Source: an uncultured Eubacteriales bacterium
GTDB taxonomy: Bacteria; Bacillota; Clostridia; Oscillospirales; Acutalibacteraceae
Length of the DNA: 24,269 nt
Direction of reading: 5' to 3'
NCBI GenBank assembly: GCA_934486915.1
Contig: CAKSRC010000021.1
Coordinates: 1 to 24,269, forward strand
In this document: one piece after another, positions 22,667 through 24,269 of the stretch
Layout: each line of letters starts with the position of its first letter
Numbering within the stretch: position 1 is the first letter of the stretch
Position numbers and translations under genes: made by a program
The notes under the pieces: model-generated
What the model was told of the DNA's origin: nothing
Database searches by the model: none
The model's input: the letters and a program-made list of their open reading frames with translations, nothing else

Positions 22667-23845
22667 ATGAAAAAATTCATTATATCAATATTAGTTTTAA
22701 TTATGCTCCTCCCCTTTAACATATTATGCTTTGCAAAAGATAATCAAGATAAAAAGGTCACAATAAACGTCTACAATTGGGGAGAATATATTTCCAATGG
22801 CGTTGATAATGCCCTAGATGTAAACAAGGAATTTACAAAAAGGACAGGCATTGGAGTAAACTATACAACATTCCAAAGTAATGAAGAGCTTTACGCAAAA
22901 CTTATAGGTGGTTCGGCCGATTATGATGTTATTATCCCATCAGATTACATGATATCAAAGCTTATTGAAAATGATATGCTTAGAAAGATAAACTTTGATA
23001 ATGTTCCAAACTTTTCTATGATAGATGAAAATTTTAAAAATTTAAGCTATGACCCTACTAATGAATATTCTATACCATATACATGGGGTACTGTTGGAAT
23101 ATTCTATAACAAAAACATGGTTCATATCAATGAAGATGAAATTTCATGGGACATTTTATGGGACGAAAAATATAAAGATGATATTTTAATGTTTGATAAT
23201 CCAAGAGATTCATTTGGAATTTCATTAATAAGGCTTGGTAAATCCGTCAATAGTGAAAATGAAGAAGATTGGTTAAAAGCCGCTGATGAACTAAAAAAAC
23301 AAAAACCACTTATCCAAGCCTATGTTATGGACCAAATCTTTGATAAAATGGCCAACAATGAAGCTGCTTTAGCCCCCTATTATGCTGGTGATGCGGCAAT
23401 ACTTACCAAGAATAACCCCAATATAGGCTTTGTTATCCCAAAAGAAGGCACTACTGAATTTGTAGATGCTATGTGTATCCCCAAAACCTCCATGTACCCT
23501 AATGAGGCAGAAGCATATATTAATTTCATGTGCGACACCCAAATTGCTAAAGCGAATAGTGAATATATAGGATACTCAACGCCGCAAAAGGAAGCTAAAA
23601 AACTTCTAAGTGATGAAATTGTTAATAATAAAATATTTTATCCTGACGAAGAGGTACTTCAAAAAGCTCAAATTTTCAAAAGTCTCCCGGATAATATAAG
23701 TTCACTTCTTGACAATTCATGGGTCGAAATTAAAACCGGCGGCAGCTCAAGCGGCTTAGTTTTGATTATGGTCCTAGTATTTTTTGTAATCCTATACTTC
23801 CTTGCGGTCTTTTATAAAAAAAGGTCAAAACGTAAAAACCTTTAA
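22667..23845 (+). CDS. potD: Polyamine-binding protein PotD with C-terminal membrane helix
   Basis: This 392-residue extracellular solute-binding protein delivers polyamines to PotBC. Typical PotD stretches are VYNWGEYI (residues 35-42), DVIIPSDYM (87-95), YTWGTVGIFYNK (138-149) and LAPYYAGDAA (235-244). The N-terminus is a signal peptide (about 1-23). Its only cysteine near the cut, C21 in NILC, does not make a canonical lipobox. Instead there is a hydrophobic helix at about 363-382 followed by YKKRSKRKNL, so the protein is probably held in the membrane by its C-terminus. AAAGGAGA lies upstream and the ATG abuts the potC stop. It is last in the operon, with a terminator after it. Confidence 0.93.
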   Translation: MKKFIISILVLIMLLPFNILCFAKDNQDKKVTINVYNWGEYISNGVDNALDVNKEFTKRTGIGVNYTTFQSNEELYAKLIGGSADYDVIIPSDYMISKLIENDMLRKINFDNVPNFSMIDENFKNLSYDPTNEYSIPYTWGTVGIFYNKNMVHINEDEISWDILWDEKYKDDILMFDNPRDSFGISLIRLGKSVNSENEEDWLKAADELKKQKPLIQAYVMDQIFDKMANNEAALAPYYAGDAAILTKNNPNIGFVIPKEGTTEFVDAMCIPKTSMYPNEAEAYINFMCDTQIAKANSEYIGYSTPQKEAKKLLSDEIVNNKIFYPDEEVLQKAQIFKSLPDNISSLLDNSWVEIKTGGSSSGLVLIMVLVFFVILYFLAVFYKKRSKRKNL

Positions 23846-23859
23846 TATAACAACTAACT

Positions 23860-23897
23860 TTAAAAGCCAAACGATTGACAAATCGCTTGGCTTTTAA
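23860..23897 (+). terminator. Terminator after potD
   Basis: TTAAAAGCCAAACGATT (23860-23876) pairs with AATCGCTTGGCTTTTAA (23881-23897), 17 positions with one A-C mismatch and loop GACA. The U-run is contained in the 3' arm and is short, so read-through toward metG is possible. Confidence 0.7.
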
Positions 23898-23903
23898 GCT
23901 GTA

Positions 23904-23932
23904 TTGAATAAATATTTAAGAATTGTTATAAT
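23904..23932 (+). promoter_or_regulatory. Promoter of metG
   Basis: TTGAAT (23904-23909), a 17-base spacer and the consensus TATAAT (23927-23932) lie about 40 bases before the ATG. There is no T-box or SAM riboswitch in the short leader. Confidence 0.7.
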
Positions 23933-23973
23933 ATAGATAAATGTATTATATTATCCATCTAGGAGGCAATTGA

Positions 23974-24269
23974 ATGAATAAAAAACCATATTATATAACT
24001 ACGCCTATATACTATCCTTCGGGAAACCCTCATATAGGCCATGGTTATTGCACTGTTGCAACGGATGCAATTGCAAGATATAAAAGACTTTCGGGCTATG
24101 ACGTAATGTTCCTTACGGGTACTGATGAGCATGGCCAAAAAATAGAAACCGCTGCTGCCGCTGCCGGAATTTCACCAAAAGAGTATGTAGACAACATCGT
24201 AAGTAAATTTAAGAACCTATGGAAACTTCTAAATATTTCTAACGATAGATTTATTAGAACAACTGATGA
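23974..24269 (+). CDS. metG: Methionyl-tRNA synthetase, N-terminal part (window edge)
   Basis: The first 98 codons are in the window and the rest lies beyond its end. The product begins MNKKPYYITTPIYYPSG and shows the class I signature HIGH within PHIGHGY (about residues 19-25), then ATDAIARYKRLSGYDVMFLT and GTDEHGQKIE, all typical of MetRS. The enzyme attaches methionine to both elongator and initiator tRNA-Met, the latter encoded at 2499-2575. AGGAGG (23961-23966) is 7 bases before the ATG. No frameshift is visible in the part shown. Confidence 0.96.
   Translation, partial: MNKKPYYITTPIYYPSGNPHIGHGYCTVATDAIARYKRLSGYDVMFLTGTDEHGQKIETAAAAAGISPKEYVDNIVSKFKNLWKLLNISNDRFIRTTD

Overview
The window reads as a chromosomal segment of a low-G+C, spore-forming Clostridia-class Firmicute. 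Base composition is AT-rich by eye, TTG starts are frequent, and Shine-Dalgarno sites are strong (AGGAGG type). The lineage call rests on spoIIM, the SCIFF ranthipeptide cassette (scfA/scfB) behind yajC and a TIGR04086 membrane protein, an IspH fused to ribosomal-S1-type repeats, and a TSCPD-domain protein. I see no integrase, transposase, CRISPR array or phage gene, so this is core rather than mobile DNA.

Layout. At 1-1860 a DUF975 membrane protein (+) faces a pyrophosphatase-like protein and a tandem DUF305 protein (both -), with a symmetric terminator between them. At 1861-2640 lie a gene-poor stretch and two minus-strand tRNA genes, tRNA-Leu(CAA) and initiator tRNA-fMet, each with its own promoter and terminator. 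At 2745-3870 is a secreted beta-helix-like protein (-). At 3967-5135 a Cof-type HAD phosphatase and a TSCPD protein form a minus-strand pair, divergent from thrS (+). At 7391-12590 is a tightly overlapping plus-strand operon: a BaiN/HI0933-type flavoprotein, cmk, two plsC-type acyltransferases and ispH-S1. At 12707-16737 are yajC, the TIGR04086 protein, scfA (a 45-residue six-cysteine peptide), scfB (its radical SAM maturase), proC and spoIIM. At 16832-19798 are rlmB and a 716-residue membrane protein with the architecture of a heavy-metal P-type ATPase but none of its catalytic motifs. At 19831-23897 is potABCD, a polyamine ABC importer. At 23904-24269 is the promoter and first third of a metG cut by the window edge.

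How the genes work together. The central operon joins nucleotide (CMP kinase), phospholipid (PlsC) and isoprenoid (IspH) supply with an S1-type RNA-binding module. The scf cassette makes a thioether-crosslinked peptide of unknown role. potABCD takes up spermidine/putrescine.

Most worth a second look: (1) the apparent pseudo-P1B-ATPase at 17603-19753, which keeps a CxC where metal pumps have CPC but has lost the phosphorylated-Asp, TGD and GDGxND motifs and the actuator domain; (2) potC, whose only well-placed start is ATA, explicable by one G-to-A change turning an ATGA stop/start overlap into ATAA; (3) hairpins that would cover the ribosome-binding sites of the TIGR04086 gene and spoIIM, and a terminator-like hairpin between scfA and scfB. 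Start choices and promoter calls were made by eye; none was tested computationally.
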